Below are positions 25,236 to 33,612 of a stretch of 64,000 bases of DNA, piece by piece (within the stretch, counting starts at the first letter, position 1; the number at the start of each line of letters is the position of its first letter). Position numbers and translations under genes: made by a program. Origin of the DNA: Alexandriicola marinus (lineage in GTDB: Bacteria; Pseudomonadota; Alphaproteobacteria; Rhodobacterales; Rhodobacteraceae); contig NZ_RBVZ01000002.1 in NCBI RefSeq assembly GCF_004000435.1, positions 434,001 to 498,000 of the forward strand, given 5' to 3'. The notes below the pieces were generated by a model. That model was not told the origin of the DNA and did not search any database. It saw nothing but the letters and a program-made list of their open reading frames with translations.

Positions 25236-25804
25236 GCCGAACCTCCTTCCACACGGGCCGATACGGCCTTCTTCACCGATGCATCGTCTGCCGTGCCGCC
25301 AAGCGCCTCGATGAGGGCTTTCGCGGTTTCCGTCGCGACTTCGGCGACGCTTTCGGTCGCGCTGTCCCGAATGGCGGCGATAGCCTTCTCGCTTTCCGCG
25401 GTGCGGGCTGCGATCTCGGCATCGGCCTTCTTGAGCTCGTCGTCGAGTTCGGCCTGAATACCGGCTTTGGTCTCGGCCACGATACGATTTGCCTCGGCGC
25501 GTGCATCAGCAAGCGCCTTGTCATAGGCCGCTTCGGCCTCTGTCGCGCGCTGTTTCAGCTCTTCGGCTGCCGCCAGATCGTTGGTGATCGTGCCCGCACG
25601 CTCTGCCAGGATCGCCCCGATACGCGGCAGGGCCACGCGCGACAGGATCAGGTAGATCACCACCAGCGTAACCAGCAACCAGAAGATCTGGTTGGGGAAG
25701 GTGGAAAAATCGAGCTGCGGCAACCCGCCGGACGACTCAGCCGCGGCATGTGCCGCGTCAGCGCCTTCCAACAGCTCTTCGGCTGGTATGTTTTCGTCCG
25801 CCAT
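25232..25804 (-). CDS. atpF2: ATP synthase F0 subunit b'
   Basis: A 190-aa second stalk subunit, forming a heterodimer with b in photosynthetic-lineage and other alphaproteobacteria. An extended acidic/alanine-rich N-terminus (residues 1-25) precedes a membrane helix at about 37-57 ([20 protein letters not shown]), followed by a long coiled coil. The early [16 protein letters not shown] matches b' rather than b. It overlaps the b gene by 4 bp; 80 bp separate it from atpE. Confidence 0.94.
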   Translation of the reverse strand: MADENIPAEELLEGADAAHAAAESSGGLPQLDFSTFPNQIFWLLVTLVVIYLILSRVALPRIGAILAERAGTITNDLAAAEELKQRATEAEAAYDKALADARAEANRIVAETKAGIQAELDDELKKADAEIAARTAESEKAIAAIRDSATESVAEVATETAKALIEALGGTADDASVKKAVSARVEGGSA

Positions 25805-25884
25805 GCGGCCTCCTCAAACCTGATCAGATCCTCCCGACCCCCGCGATCAGGCGGGCGCCGGGACACTAAGGATCGTCGAAGGTC

Positions 25885-26121
25885 TTAGACGGCGAACATC
25901 AGCAGAAGCGCAACGAGGAACGAGAAGATCCCCAGGGCTTCGGCAAAGGCGATACCGATGAACATCGTGGCGGTCTGGCCACCAGCGGCGGAGGGGTTCC
26001 GCAGCGCGCCGGACAGGAAGTTGCCGACGACGTTACCCACACCGATTGCCGCGCCGCCCATACCCATACAGGCCAGACCCGCGCCGATGTAGGCACCCAT
26101 TTGTACGATGTCACCTTCCAT
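25885..26121 (-). CDS. atpE: ATP synthase F0 subunit c
   Basis: A 78-aa proteolipid forming the rotor ring. Two membrane helices are separated by the polar loop RNPSAAGGQ (about residues 41-49). Helix 1 has the glycine-rich [21 protein letters not shown], and helix 2 carries the proton-binding Glu61 in [13 protein letters not shown] at 26121 is used, as the frame upstream would run into the atpB end. It has a longer gap (80 bp) to b' than the other junctions, common where subunit c is made in excess. Confidence 0.96.
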   Translation of the reverse strand: MEGDIVQMGAYIGAGLACMGMGGAAIGVGNVVGNFLSGALRNPSAAGGQTATMFIGIAFAEALGIFSFLVALLLMFAV

Positions 26122-26164
26122 GAGAACTCTCCTTAGATTTTGGAATTGGTGTGAAGCAGGATCA

Positions 26165-26923
26165 TCAGTGGTGCGGATGCAGCGCATCCTTGAGATACAC
26201 GCACGTCAGAATTGTGAAGACGTAGGCCTGGATGAAGGACACGAGGACCTCCAGGGCATACATTGCAGTAATCGCCAGGATAGAGAACGGTGAGATCGCG
26301 AGAACGGCGGCGAAAGCCGCGAAGACCTTGATCACCGCGTGGCCGGCCATCATGTTGCCGGCAAGACGGATGGAATGGCTGATCGGCCGGACGAAGTAGG
26401 AAATCACCTCGATCAGGGCGAGAACCGGCCGAAGCGCCAGCGGCGCCGAACTGATCCAGAACAGGCTCAGGAACCCTGCGCCGTTCTTGACGAAACCGAT
26501 AACCGTCACCGCGAGGAACACGCCCATCGCGAGGACAGCAGTTACAGCGATATGACTTGTCGTCGTAAAGGCCATCGGGATGAGGCCCACGAAATTGGCG
26601 AAGACGATGAACATGAAGATCGTCATGATATAGGGGAAGTACTTCACCCCATCCTTGCCGGTCACGTCCTCGACCATCTCGTAGATGAAGCCATAGGCAA
26701 GCTCGGCAATCGACTGCGACCGGCTCGGCACGACCTGACGCTGTCGCGTGCCCATGACCAGCAACAGGATTACGCAGAGCACCGAAATCGCCAGCCAGAG
26801 CGTCACGTTCGTCGGCGTATACCAGTGAACCGCACCGTCTCCGAAAAGCGGCTTGACGATGAATTGGTCCATCGGGTGGAACGTAAGAGCCGATCCCCCT
26901 TCTGCGTTCGTTTCAGTCGCCAC
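26165..26923 (-). CDS. atpB: ATP synthase F0 subunit a
   Basis: A 252-aa stator subunit with 5-6 membrane helices that forms the proton half-channels against the c ring. The essential Arg is in [14 protein letters not shown] (about residues 186-199); [13 protein letters not shown] is the family signature. The N-terminal stretch [14 protein letters not shown] is typical of alphaproteobacterial subunit a. It overlaps the atpI end by 11 bp and precedes atpE by 43 bp. Confidence 0.96.
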   Translation of the reverse strand: MATETNAEGGSALTFHPMDQFIVKPLFGDGAVHWYTPTNVTLWLAISVLCVILLLVMGTRQRQVVPSRSQSIAELAYGFIYEMVEDVTGKDGVKYFPYIMTIFMFIVFANFVGLIPMAFTTTSHIAVTAVLAMGVFLAVTVIGFVKNGAGFLSLFWISSAPLALRPVLALIEVISYFVRPISHSIRLAGNMMAGHAVIKVFAAFAAVLAISPFSILAITAMYALEVLVSFIQAYVFTILTCVYLKDALHPHH

Positions 26924-27263
26924 GTTTCTTGCCCTCGTCTTCTGCAGTCTGACCCGACTGCGCGTTCTGTATTTCCTGAGCCGATCTCAGCATCGTCTTG
27001 ATGCCCGCGATCAGCCCCAGCAAAATGAACAGCACCAGAAAGAGAGGCATCGTTCCAAAAAAGGAATCCAGCCCGTATCCGATGCCGAAACCGATCCCAA
27101 GACCGGCTACAAGCTCTATCACCATCCGCCAGGCCAGGTGGGCCTGAGAATAATGCTCCTCCATGTGCGGCTTCGCCTCGGGTTGCCCCTTCAGCGCGTT
27201 GATCCGCTTTTCAAGATCCGCGAGTTTCGCGGCATTGTCGGCGGCATCGGAACGGTCGGACAT
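26913..27263 (-). CDS. atpI: ATP synthase accessory protein AtpI
   Basis: A 116-aa membrane protein with an N-terminal charged helix and two transmembrane helices ([22 protein letters not shown] and [19 protein letters not shown], about 49-95). AtpI proteins help c-ring assembly or Mg2+ supply and usually head the F0 operon, as here. ATG at 27263 is chosen because the extra seven upstream codons have no supporting site. The C-terminal charged tail overlaps atpB. Confidence 0.9.
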   Translation of the reverse strand: MSDRSDAADNAAKLADLEKRINALKGQPEAKPHMEEHYSQAHLAWRMVIELVAGLGIGFGIGYGLDSFFGTMPLFLVLFILLGLIAGIKTMLRSAQEIQNAQSGQTAEDEGKKRGD

Positions 27264-27293
27264 GGTCCTTCTGCCCTCACACAAGATGGCTTG

Positions 27294-27322
27294 GTGCTAA
27301 GCGGGGGCGCTTACAGAGTCAA
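27294..27322 (-). promoter_or_regulatory. Candidate promoter of the ATP synthase F0 operon
   Basis: On the minus strand TTGACT (27317-27322), 17 nt and TAGCAC (27294-27299), about 31 nt upstream of the atpI start. The -35 match is good and the -10 weak. Confidence 0.4.
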
Positions 27323-27447
27323 GCGGCGCTAGGTCGCAGACCGAACCACCCTAACACACTGACATATATTAGGATTTCCTGAGATCTCCCAAGGCGATCA
27401 TACGCGCCCGACCTCCGGATGCATCGCAAGGCGCCACAACGCGATAT

Positions 27448-27463
27448 TCAACCATTCGGTTGA
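27448..27463. promoter_or_regulatory. ArsR-type operator
   Basis: TCAACC-ATTC-GGTTGA, a perfect inverted repeat 31 bp before the ArsR-family start. The CAACC/GGTTG half-sites are those used by many autoregulating ArsR proteins of the SdpR/AHSA1-linked group. Confidence 0.6.
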
Positions 27464-27494
27464 CGTTCTGATACGCCGGGCGCTAACTCGCCGC

Positions 27495-27836
27495 ATGGCA
27501 GCCTCTCTCGATACCGTGTTTTCCGCACTGGCCGATCCGACGCGGCGCGCTATCCTGTCGATGCTTCTCGAGGATGACATGGCGGTCACGGACGTGGCCC
27601 ACCCGTTCGAGATGTCGCTTGCCGCGATCTCGAAGCATCTGGGCGTTCTGGCCGAGGCCGGTCTGATCAGCCAGGAAAAACGGGGGCGGGTCAAATGGTG
27701 CAAGTTGGAGCCCGACGCCCTGCGCGAGGCCTCGGTCTGGATGCAGGGCTTTGGCCAGATGGAGGGCATCGATCTGGATGCCTTCGAACGCTTCCTTGAA
27801 ACCGAACTGGAAACCGGGGCCGAAGATCACGTCTAG
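27495..27836 (+). CDS. ArsR family transcriptional regulator
   Basis: A 113-aa winged-HTH repressor (FSALADPTRRAILSMLLEDD; SLAAISKHLGVLAEAGLISQ; then a beta wing with KRGRVKWCKL). There is no CxC metal-binding motif, so it is not a classical metal sensor. It resembles the ArsR group normally followed by an AHSA1/SRPBCC gene, but no such partner is present here: the next gene is a convergent exporter with a 4-bp overlap. A TCAACC/GGTTGA operator before its own gene indicates autoregulation. Confidence 0.9.
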   Translation: MAASLDTVFSALADPTRRAILSMLLEDDMAVTDVAHPFEMSLAAISKHLGVLAEAGLISQEKRGRVKWCKLEPDALREASVWMQGFGQMEGIDLDAFERFLETELETGAEDHV

Positions 27837-28741
27837 CCGTCATCCCGCAACAGCAGGACAAGCGACACAAGCGTCGTCGCAAAGCCGAGCGACACCAGCA
27901 AAGGCGGCGCGCCGCGGCCCAGCCCCAACTCGATCAGGATGACCCAGCTGGGCGTGAGATAGGTATAGGCCATGACCTTGGCCGACGGCAGCCGCAGCGC
28001 CGCATATTGGATCAGCACGAAGGTCGCCGCGCTGGCAAAGACCGTGACATAGAAGATCGTGATCCAGACAATCAGCGGAAGGTTCAGCCAATCCGTCGCG
28101 AGGATCGCAGGAAATCCCCAGATCGACACCAGAACCGCGCCCCCCAGCATCGTGCCGAAGGTAAAGATCAGCGCGCTTTCCCCACGGTTCAGCAACCGCA
28201 CCAGCGGCGTGTAGATTGCGTGAGACACGCAGCCGATGAAATAGACCGCCTCGCCGCGGCCCACATCGAACCTGAGCATCGCCGACAGATCCGCCCGAAA
28301 GATCACCCATGTGGCCCCGATCGCCCCGATCACGAGGGCAAGCGCCATGCGACCTGTCAGCCTTTGTCGCAAAAGAAACCACCCGAACAGCGCTGTCATC
28401 AGCGGCGTCAGGGTAAAGACGGCGGCGGCACTGACGGGTTGGGCCGTCTTCAGCCCCTCGAACATCAGGACGAAATAAGTGCCGAAGACGCCGCCCAGAA
28501 CCAGATAGCGCCACGGCGCAGAAAATGCGCCGCGCGGCACGCCGCCCGTCGCCATGACCGCAGCCGCGATGATCACCGCGGCCAGCCAGAACCGAATGGC
28601 GTTCAGCGCCGAGGGAGCGATTTCGTTCGCGGCCATCGCGCCGAGTGAAAAAGATCCGGCGACCAGCGCCGAGAACAGCAGCATCGCCAGATGTCCGCGA
28701 AGCTGGTCCGCATCCATGGGACGCGATGTCCGGGTGGTCAT
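27833..28741 (-). CDS. EamA/DMT family transporter
   Basis: A 302-aa membrane protein with about ten transmembrane helices in two EamA repeats (about residues 10-140 and 150-300), as in drug/metabolite exporters. The motif APSALNAIRFWLAAV in the first repeat is typical. ATG 28741 overlaps the stop of the LysR gene upstream (ATGA), so transporter and regulator are co-transcribed. The substrate is unknown. Confidence 0.9.
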   Translation of the reverse strand: MTTRTSRPMDADQLRGHLAMLLFSALVAGSFSLGAMAANEIAPSALNAIRFWLAAVIIAAAVMATGGVPRGAFSAPWRYLVLGGVFGTYFVLMFEGLKTAQPVSAAAVFTLTPLMTALFGWFLLRQRLTGRMALALVIGAIGATWVIFRADLSAMLRFDVGRGEAVYFIGCVSHAIYTPLVRLLNRGESALIFTFGTMLGGAVLVSIWGFPAILATDWLNLPLIVWITIFYVTVFASAATFVLIQYAALRLPSAKVMAYTYLTPSWVILIELGLGRGAPPLLVSLGFATTLVSLVLLLRDDG

Positions 28742-29625
28742 GTCCAGCCCTTGGCCGCGGACTTGAGCACCTTGAGAAAGCTTTGAACCTTGGGCGAGCG
28801 GTGAAGATCGACATGTGTCACGATCCAGATCGGCGAGCCCCATTCCTCGATCGGATCCACGACCTGGATCAGGTCGTCCTCTTCCGCGATCATATCGACA
28901 GCCATGAAACCGATCCCCGCCCCGACCCGCACGCCCGCCGCAAGGCCACGGTCATCGTTCGCGCGAAAGACGATCTGTTCGGCGCTCACATTCTCGGAAA
29001 GCCAGCGATAGAAAGGTGCCCTGTTCTCCTGACCATCAGTGCCGACAAAGACGTGCCCCTCCAGATCGTCGATCGACTTTGGCCGCCCATACCTTGCGAC
29101 ATAAGCCGAGGATGCGGCCATCGCCATCGGCTGGACCATCAGCTCCTGCACGACATTGTCGGGGTCCTCGGGGCGCGCGCCGGCCCGGATCGCCACATGC
29201 GCCTCGCCATATTCAAGCCGGAACAGACGCGCGCCCGTGAGGAACCGCACGATCAACCCGGGATGCTGCGCCTGGAAATCGGCCAGAACCGGGACCAGTT
29301 TGTTTGTAAGATGCGGCAGCGACGTCACGACCAATTCACCACTCACGCCTTCGCCCTGCCCCTTGATCCGACCCGCCAGCTGGGTGAACTGGTCATCGGT
29401 CGCCTGTGCGACGAGGAACAGATCCTGTCCCGCCTCGGTCGCCGTATATCCGCGCGCGTGACGCTGGAACAGCTTTACGCCCAGCCGGGATTCCAGCGCG
29501 TCGATATGCCGGATGACCGTCGCGTGGTGCACGCCCAGCGCCTCGGCCGCGCCGCTGACTGTGCCGCAGCGGGCCACCTGAAACGCGGTGCGCACTTCAT
29601 CCCAATTTTCCAAGACCTGCTCCAT
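28738..29625 (-). CDS. LysR family transcriptional regulator
   Basis: A 295-aa regulator. The N-terminal HTH (about residues 8-66: AFQVARCGTVSGAAEALGVH, ATVIRHIDALESRLGVKLFQ) is followed by a LysR substrate-binding domain (about 90-290). The HTH sequence HHATVIRHID belongs to the branch with His in the recognition helix, which is frequent in Rhodobacterales. It is coupled to the DMT exporter gene downstream and probably controls it. It is divergent from the DoxX gene across a 234-bp gap. Confidence 0.9.
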   Translation of the reverse strand: MEQVLENWDEVRTAFQVARCGTVSGAAEALGVHHATVIRHIDALESRLGVKLFQRHARGYTATEAGQDLFLVAQATDDQFTQLAGRIKGQGEGVSGELVVTSLPHLTNKLVPVLADFQAQHPGLIVRFLTGARLFRLEYGEAHVAIRAGARPEDPDNVVQELMVQPMAMAASSAYVARYGRPKSIDDLEGHVFVGTDGQENRAPFYRWLSENVSAEQIVFRANDDRGLAAGVRVGAGIGFMAVDMIAEEDDLIQVVDPIEEWGSPIWIVTHVDLHRSPKVQSFLKVLKSAAKGWT

Positions 29626-29663
29626 CTGTGCAAATCGCCACAGTTTGATACAGAAGTCCTACA

Positions 29664-29689
29664 AGCCGTTCGGAAATGCAAGAACGGCT
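29664..29689. repeat. Inverted repeat in the LysR/DoxX divergent gap
   Basis: AGCCGTTC, 10 nt, GAACGGCT: perfect 8-bp arms, 38 bp from the LysR start. It could be an operator for the LysR regulator or a transcript hairpin. The rest of the 234-bp gap shows no gene. Confidence 0.4.
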
Positions 29690-29859
29690 CGGCAGGGATC
29701 TGTTCCGGGGATCGCGCTCTCGATCGCACCCCGATGCAGTCAGCTGTGTGCGCCCTGCAGCCTGCCGCAGTTCCGCACATCGCCTGTGCCCTGGCCCCGA
29801 ATTGCCTGTGGGCGCAATATCCACCCAAGTGAGGTGAAGCATTCTCACAAGAGGTCGCC

Positions 29860-30213
29860 ATGTCCCGTTCCCTTCCCGATATCGCCATTCTCGCGGTTCG
29901 TGTTCTGCTCACTCTCGCGTTCGGGGCTGCCGGCCTCTCAAAACTTGCCGGTGTCGACATGATGGTCGGCACCTTCGACCAGATCGGCTGGGGCCAGTGG
30001 TTCCGCTACGTGACCGGTGCGATCGAGGTCGGGAGTGTTGTCCTGCTGTGGATACCCGGGCTTCAGCTTCTGGGGGCCGGGCTTCTTCTGTGCACGATGA
30101 TCTGCGCAGTCCTGTTTCACCTTTTCCTTCTCGGGCCGTCTGCGGTTCCGGCCCTCGTTCTGGGCCTTCTGTGCGCGATCCTGGTCTGGCGCCATCGCCC
30201 CGCGGCGGCCTGA
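29860..30213 (+). CDS. DoxX-like family membrane protein
   Basis: A 117-aa protein with four transmembrane segments (ILAVRVLLTLAFGAAGLSKL at about 8-27, then three more from about 47 to 112). The early KLAGVDMMVGTFDQIGWGQWF is the DoxX/DoxX-like pattern. Its role in the membrane is uncertain; family members are linked to redox or thiosulfate pathways in some organisms. GAGG lies 7 nt before ATG. A strong hairpin (30228-30253) follows the stop codon. Confidence 0.85.
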   Translation: MSRSLPDIAILAVRVLLTLAFGAAGLSKLAGVDMMVGTFDQIGWGQWFRYVTGAIEVGSVVLLWIPGLQLLGAGLLLCTMICAVLFHLFLLGPSAVPALVLGLLCAILVWRHRPAAA

Positions 30214-30227
30214 GGCCGACTAACGGC

Positions 30228-30253
30228 GGCGCCGGAATTGACTCGCCGGCGCC
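30228..30253 (+). terminator. Terminator hairpin after the DoxX-like gene
   Basis: GGCGCCGG and CCGGCGCC, a perfect 8-bp stem with a 10-nt loop, starts 14 nt after the stop codon. No T-run follows. Confidence 0.5.
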
Positions 30254-30275
30254 CCCTCGCTAAAGACAGCCAATC

Positions 30276-30360
30276 CCGGAAGTGAGACAGCTTCCGGTCC
30301 CCGGATGACCGGGGATCGCCCCCCGTCAGCGAGCATTCGCCCACGGGGGCGTTTGTCGTT
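30276..30360 (+). ncRNA. Structured multi-hairpin leader RNA upstream of ffh
   Basis: Three consecutive hairpins lie in the 196-bp gap before ffh: CCGGAAG/CTTCCGG (30276-30297), CCCCGG-ATGA-CCGGGG (30299-30314), and a long stem pairing CGCCCCC...GT (30317-30326) with ACGGGGGCG (30343-30351), followed by TTTGTCGTTT. The last looks like a rho-independent terminator, so this is either a short stand-alone RNA or an attenuator leader of ffh. I recall a computationally described alphaproteobacterial RNA motif near ffh, which this may be, but cannot verify it here. It does not resemble the 4.5S SRP RNA core. Confidence 0.6.
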
Positions 30361-30409
30361 TGGCCGCCCTGCCCCCATCTTCGGGCAAAAGGGCAAAAGG
30401 AGCGAAGTG

Positions 30410-31912
30410 ATGTTTGAGAACCTCAGCGAACGGCTGTCTGGTGTTTTCGACAGGCTGACCAAGCAGGGCGCGCTGTCCGAGGACGACGTCAAGACGGCGT
30501 TGCGCGAGGTCCGCGTGGCGCTGCTTGAGGCCGACGTCTCGCTCCCCGTCGCGCGCGATTTCGTCAAGGCGGTCCAGGACAAGGCCACCGGACAATCGGT
30601 CACGAAATCGGTCACCCCCGGCCAGCAGGTCATCAAGATCGTCCATGACGAACTTGTTCACGTGCTGTCCGGCGACGAAGACCCGGGCAAGCTCAAGATC
30701 GACACGCCGCCGGCACCGATCCTGATGGTGGGCCTTCAGGGCTCGGGCAAGACGACGACGACCGGCAAGCTGGCCAAGCGACTGAAAGAGCGCGAGGGCA
30801 AGAAGGTCCTGATGGCCTCGCTCGACGTCAACCGCCCCGCTGCCATGGAACAGCTTCAGATCCTCGGCGCGCAGATCGGTGTCGACACGCTGCCCATCGT
30901 GAAGGGCGAAGACCCGATCGCCATCGCAAAGCGCGCCAAGACGCAGGCCTCGCTTGGCGGCTATGACGTCTATTTCCTCGACACCGCCGGCCGGCTTCAG
31001 ATCGATGCCGAGCTGATTCAGCAGGCCGCCGATGTGCGCGACGTCGTCAACCCGCGCGAAACGCTTCTGGTCGTGGACGGCCTGACCGGTCAGGTCGCCG
31101 TCGAGGTCGCCGAGGAATTCGACGACAAGATCGGCGTCTCCGGCGTCGTGCTGACGCGGATGGATGGCGACGGCCGCGGTGGCGCGGCCCTGTCGATGCG
31201 CGCCGTCACCGGCAAGCCGATCCGCTTTGTCGGCCTTGGCGAAAAGATGGACGCGCTGGAAACCTTCGAGCCCGATCGCATCGCGGGCCGCATCCTCGGC
31301 ATGGGCGACATCGTGGCCCTTGTCGAAAAGGCGCAGGAAACCATCGAGGCCGAACAGGCCGAACGGATGATGAAGCGCTTCCAGAAGGGTCAGTTCAACA
31401 TGAACGACCTGAAGATGCAGCTTGAACAGATGATGAAGATGGGCGGCATGGAAGGCATGATGGGCATGATGCCCGGCATGGGAAAAATGCAAAAGCAGAT
31501 GGAGCAGGCAGGCTTTGACGACAGCATCCTGCGCCGCCAGATCGCGCTCATCAATTCGATGACGAAACGCGAACGCGCCAATCCCGCGCTTCTTCAGGCC
31601 AGCCGCAAGAAACGCATCGCCAAGGGTGCCGGGCTCGAAGTGTCGGAGCTGAACAAGCTGATCAAGCAGCATCGCCAGATGGCGGACATGATGAAGAAGA
31701 TGGGCCGCATGGGTAAGGGCGGCATGATGAAACAGGCCATGCGCGGCATGTTCGGCAAGGGCGGCATGCCCCCCGGCGGCATGCCCGACATGAATGACCC
31801 CAAGGCGCTGGAAGAGGCCGCAAAGGCACTTGGCGGTGGCCGGGGTGGGCTTCCCGGTCTGGGCGGCGGTGCCCTGCCCCCGGGGCTCAGCGGCTTCGGC
31901 AAGAAGAAATGA
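30410..31912 (+). CDS. ffh: Signal recognition particle protein Ffh
   Basis: A 500-aa SRP54 GTPase that targets nascent inner-membrane proteins to FtsY. The N domain is at about residues 1-90, and the G domain at about 95-295 has GLQGSGKTTTTGKLAKRL, DTAGRLQ and TRMDGDGRGG. The methionine-rich M domain (about 330-440) has MMKMGGMEGMMGMMPGM. A Gly/Met-rich C-terminal tail of about 50 residues exceeds the E. coli length. ATG 30410 is chosen; earlier in-frame codons lie in the structured leader. A terminator-like hairpin stands 50 nt upstream. Confidence 0.96.
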   Translation: MFENLSERLSGVFDRLTKQGALSEDDVKTALREVRVALLEADVSLPVARDFVKAVQDKATGQSVTKSVTPGQQVIKIVHDELVHVLSGDEDPGKLKIDTPPAPILMVGLQGSGKTTTTGKLAKRLKEREGKKVLMASLDVNRPAAMEQLQILGAQIGVDTLPIVKGEDPIAIAKRAKTQASLGGYDVYFLDTAGRLQIDAELIQQAADVRDVVNPRETLLVVDGLTGQVAVEVAEEFDDKIGVSGVVLTRMDGDGRGGAALSMRAVTGKPIRFVGLGEKMDALETFEPDRIAGRILGMGDIVALVEKAQETIEAEQAERMMKRFQKGQFNMNDLKMQLEQMMKMGGMEGMMGMMPGMGKMQKQMEQAGFDDSILRRQIALINSMTKRERANPALLQASRKKRIAKGAGLEVSELNKLIKQHRQMADMMKKMGRMGKGGMMKQAMRGMFGKGGMPPGGMPDMNDPKALEEAAKALGGGRGGLPGLGGGALPPGLSGFGKKK

Positions 31913-32045
31913 CATCCCTGCCTGATCTTTGCCGGAACACGCCACCGGTCGACCGCCGCCAGACGCGGCGTCGTCGCCCGCTGTGCGTCGCCCCGACACT
32001 GGCTGCATGGACATGCGCGGCAGCGCTCCGTTCGGTGACCGCACC

Positions 32046-32606
32046 GTGAGGGATCTTGCCGACCATATCCCCACGCTGGAAACCCGGCGCCTGATCCTGC
32101 GCGCGCCGCGGATGACGGACATGGAGCCTTTCGCGGCCTTCCTCGGCTCGGAACGCGCCGCGTTTGTCGGCGGACCGGTGACGGACAATGGGACCGTGAT
32201 CCGCGCCTTCGGTCATATCGCCGGGCTTTGGGTCCTGCGCGGGTATTCCTGCTTCGTGGCCGAGAAGAAGGGCACGCCGGGCGGGATCGGCCTGTTCGGC
32301 CTGTGGTATCCCGTGACCTGGCCCGAGGCCGAGATGAGCTGGTCGATCTGGGACGCCCGCGCCGAAGGGCGCGGCTATGCCGCGGAGGCGATGCGCGCGG
32401 TCATGCCCTGGTCTTTCCGCAGGGCCGGGATCGCGTCGGCGATTTCCGTCATCGATGCCGCCAACCACGCCTCCCGCCGTCTGGCCGAGACGCTGGGCGC
32501 CGTGATCGACGCCAGTGCGACGCTCGCCGCCAACAGCCCGGATTCGCCGTTCTTTGAGGCGGACGAGGATCATGTCGTCGTCTACCGGCACCGGAGCGCG
32601 GCATGA
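32046..32606 (+). CDS. GNAT acetyltransferase, array member 1
   Basis: A 186-aa RimJ/RimL-type acetyltransferase. GTG 32046 gives the canonical N-terminus RDLADHIPTLETRRLILRAP; ATG 32007 would add 13 residues without family support. The acetyl-CoA loop is EGRGYAAEAM (about residues 110-119), and DAANHASRRLAETLGA matches the C-terminal helix. It is first in a run of six paralogous acetyltransferases downstream of ffh, each overlapping the next by ATGA. The substrate may be a protein N-terminus or a small molecule; the family does not tell. Confidence 0.88.
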   Translation: MRDLADHIPTLETRRLILRAPRMTDMEPFAAFLGSERAAFVGGPVTDNGTVIRAFGHIAGLWVLRGYSCFVAEKKGTPGGIGLFGLWYPVTWPEAEMSWSIWDARAEGRGYAAEAMRAVMPWSFRRAGIASAISVIDAANHASRRLAETLGAVIDASATLAANSPDSPFFEADEDHVVVYRHRSAA

Positions 32607-33106
32607 TCCGGATCGAGACTCAACGGCTTGTTCTGGTGCAGCCGCACCTGCGCCATCTGCCCGCCTTCACGGCCTTCAAGGCCTCTGACCGGGCGGCGCG
32701 GATCGGCTGGGATGAGCCGGAATACCTTGCCTGGCGCGAGTTCACCTCCATCGCGGGCCATTGGCAGCTTTACGATTGCGGGCCCTTCGTTGCCGAAACG
32801 CCTGACGGGCGCCCGGTGGGCACGTTCGGTGGATGGTTGCAGGCCGGCGCGGAAGAGCCAGAGCTGAAATGGACGCTCTGGTCCGATGACGACGAAGGCC
32901 GGGGGCTGGCCCAGGAAGCCGCAAGCGCCGCGCGCGACTGGCATCTGGGTGACGCGGGCTGGACCAGCGCGGTCAGCTACATCAACCCCGCCAACACGCG
33001 CTCCGCCGCGCTGGCCCGCAGGCTCGGCTGCGAAAAGGACGGCCAGGAGGTCTATCCAAGCGGAACGACAGTCGATGTCTGGCGCCATCCGGTGAGGGCG
33101 GCATGA
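32603..33106 (+). CDS. GNAT acetyltransferase, array member 2
   Basis: A 167-aa RimJ/RimL-type protein starting MIRIETQRLVLVQPHLRHLP, with acetyl-CoA loop EGRGLAQEAA (about residues 99-108) and INPANTRSAALARRLGCEKD. It overlaps members 1 and 3 by ATGA. Its C-terminal YPSGTTVDVWRHP is nearly repeated in member 3 (YPSGKTVDVWRHP), showing that the two arose by a recent tandem duplication. Confidence 0.9.
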   Translation: MIRIETQRLVLVQPHLRHLPAFTAFKASDRAARIGWDEPEYLAWREFTSIAGHWQLYDCGPFVAETPDGRPVGTFGGWLQAGAEEPELKWTLWSDDDEGRGLAQEAASAARDWHLGDAGWTSAVSYINPANTRSAALARRLGCEKDGQEVYPSGTTVDVWRHPVRAA

Positions 33107-33612
33107 TGATCCCGACGCTGACCACCGAAAGGCTGACGCTTGGCCCGTTCACGATGGCCCATTACGAGGCGTTTGCCGCCTTTGCATCGGGCGAGCGGTC
33201 GACCCATCTGGGTGGCCCGAGCACCGATCCGCGGGATGCGTGGGACAGCTGCATGATCCATCTGGGCCACTGGGCCGCGCGCGGCTATGGCGGGTTCTTC
33301 GCCACGGAAACGGCGACGGGCGCCCCGGCCGGGCGGATTGCCATCTGGCACCCGATCACCCTCGATGAGCCCGAACTCAGCTGGGTGATATTCGATGGCT
33401 ACGAAGGGCGTGGCCTTGCCGCCGAAGGGGCCATCGCGGTGCGGGACTGGGCCGCCCGGCAAGGCCTGCCCGCGCTTGCAAGCTACATCGCCTCTGACAA
33501 CGACCGCTCCATCTCGCTGGCCCGCAAACTGGGCTGCGTAAAGGAAGGCCAGCACACCTATCCAAGCGGCAAGACGGTCGATGTCTGGCGCCACCCGATG
33601 GGGGCTGCATGA
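33103..33612 (+). CDS. GNAT acetyltransferase, array member 3
   Basis: A 169-aa RimJ/RimL-type protein with TLTTERLTLGPFTMAHYEAF at the N-terminus, acetyl-CoA loop EGRGLAAEGA near residue 103 and SDNDRSISLARKLGCVKEGQ. It overlaps both neighbours by ATGA. It is closest to member 2 at the C-terminus. The glutamate of the loop (AAEG) is kept. Substrate unknown. Confidence 0.9.
   Translation: MMIPTLTTERLTLGPFTMAHYEAFAAFASGERSTHLGGPSTDPRDAWDSCMIHLGHWAARGYGGFFATETATGAPAGRIAIWHPITLDEPELSWVIFDGYEGRGLAAEGAIAVRDWAARQGLPALASYIASDNDRSISLARKLGCVKEGQHTYPSGKTVDVWRHPMGAA

Noticed and set aside
30228-30409. 4.5S SRP RNA (ffs) next to ffh
   Set aside because: The conserved SRP RNA core and GGAA tetraloop helix 8 pattern are not present; the region is a series of simple hairpins.
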